A stretch of 5,640 bases of DNA, taken from the NCBI GenBank assembly GCA_030145265.1, contig JAQYWA010000149.1, positions 1 to 5,640 on the forward strand, read 5' to 3'. Positions 5,531 to 5,640 of the stretch are shown piece by piece. The notes below the pieces were generated by a model. The model was not told where the DNA came from. It was given only the letters and a program-made list of their open reading frames with translations, and did no database searches. This DNA is from Desulfuromonas sp. GTDB lineage: Bacteria; Desulfobacterota; Desulfuromonadia; Desulfuromonadales; Trichloromonadaceae. The translations under genes and the position numbers were made by a program. Each line of letters opens with the position of its first letter. The stretch's first letter is position 1.

Positions 5531-5640
5531 ATGACCACCGAAGCGCCCATGATCTGCACCCACCCCTTCGAGTGGTTTGAAATCCATCCCGATGGGAAGG
5601 TCTTCAGCTGCTGTCCGGCATGGCTGAAGACCCCCATCGG
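5531..5640 (+). CDS. Start of a cysteine-containing gene, probably radical SAM/SPASM type (5' part)
   Basis: Only 36 codons and two bases are visible before the window ends. The reading frame opens ten bases after the protease stop, with only a weak GAGA (5522-5525... followed by ACC) as a possible ribosome site. The peptide has Cys9, then PFEWFEIHPDGKVF, then Cys27-Cys28, followed by PAWLKTPIG. A cysteine, a strand of the form E-x-H-P-D-G-x-V and a Cys-Cys-P-x-W motif is what one sees in iron-sulfur-binding SPASM-type segments of radical SAM proteins, as I recall them. Such segments hold an auxiliary 4Fe-4S cluster. Whether a full radical SAM domain with CxxxCxxC follows cannot be seen. The tight spacing and lack of a terminator suggest co-transcription with the protease gene. 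A second in-frame ATG at 5549 is possible but would leave only one residue ahead of Cys9. Confidence 0.6.
   Translation, partial: MTTEAPMICTHPFEWFEIHPDGKVFSCCPAWLKTPI
5589..5640. repeat. Strong inverted repeat inside the start of the last gene
   Basis: The left arm (5589-5608) is CCGATGGG, an unpaired AA, then GGTCTTCAGC. The right arm (5623-5640) is GCTGAAGACC followed by CCCATCGG. All 18 positions pair, with only the two-base AA bulge, around a 14-base loop. The right arm ends exactly at the window edge, so pairing might continue outside. In the mRNA this would form a very stable hairpin about 60-110 bases after the start codon. There is no T run in view to make it a terminator. Both arms are within the coding frame. 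Confidence 0.8.

Noticed and set aside
4486..5637. 383-codon open frame on the minus strand opposite the protease gene
   Set aside because: It mirrors the HtrA coding sequence, whose catalytic and PDZ motifs are unmistakable. The antisense protein is a low-complexity run of Gly, Asp, Val and Phe, as expected from GC-rich codon bias.

Overview
The window is GC-rich bacterial DNA with genes packed on the + strand. It most resembles a Gram-negative deltaproteobacterium of the Desulfuromonas/Geobacter/Pelobacter type. The grounds are a periplasmic HtrA protease with a signal peptide, an OmpR/EnvZ-type two-component pair, and an intergenic repeat of the CACGGAGGCAC type that I associate with those genomes from memory. 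This placement is inference.

Layout: (1) Positions 1-947 hold the 3' end of a zinc-free quinone oxidoreductase gene, followed three bases later by a small cupin gene. (2) Positions 948-1170 are a 223-base non-coding region with no convincing terminator. It contains a 10-bp palindrome next to a TATACT box, and a 10-bp direct repeat whose second copy runs into the next start codon. (3) Positions 1171-3947 look like one four-gene operon: a small exported protein with a possible FixH/YtkA-like fold, an unrecognised 98-residue protein, an OmpR-family response regulator and its sensor histidine kinase. The first two genes overlap by four bases and the last two by fourteen. (4) Positions 3948-4125 carry a dispersed-repeat-like element with imperfect inverted ends. 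(5) Positions 4126-5520 encode a complete DegP/DegQ-type protease with two PDZ domains. (6) Ten bases later a cysteine-containing gene begins, probably of the radical SAM/SPASM type, and is cut by the window end. Its visible part contains a strong inverted repeat of 18 pairs.

How the genes may work together: the sensor kinase has a periplasmic domain of roughly 120 residues. It is encoded with a small exported protein and lies just upstream of a periplasmic protease. This suggests envelope sensing with protein quality control as one output, similar in logic to Cpx/DegP but with different accessory proteins. The link is inferred from gene order only. The two small genes ahead of the regulator are the best candidates for something undescribed.
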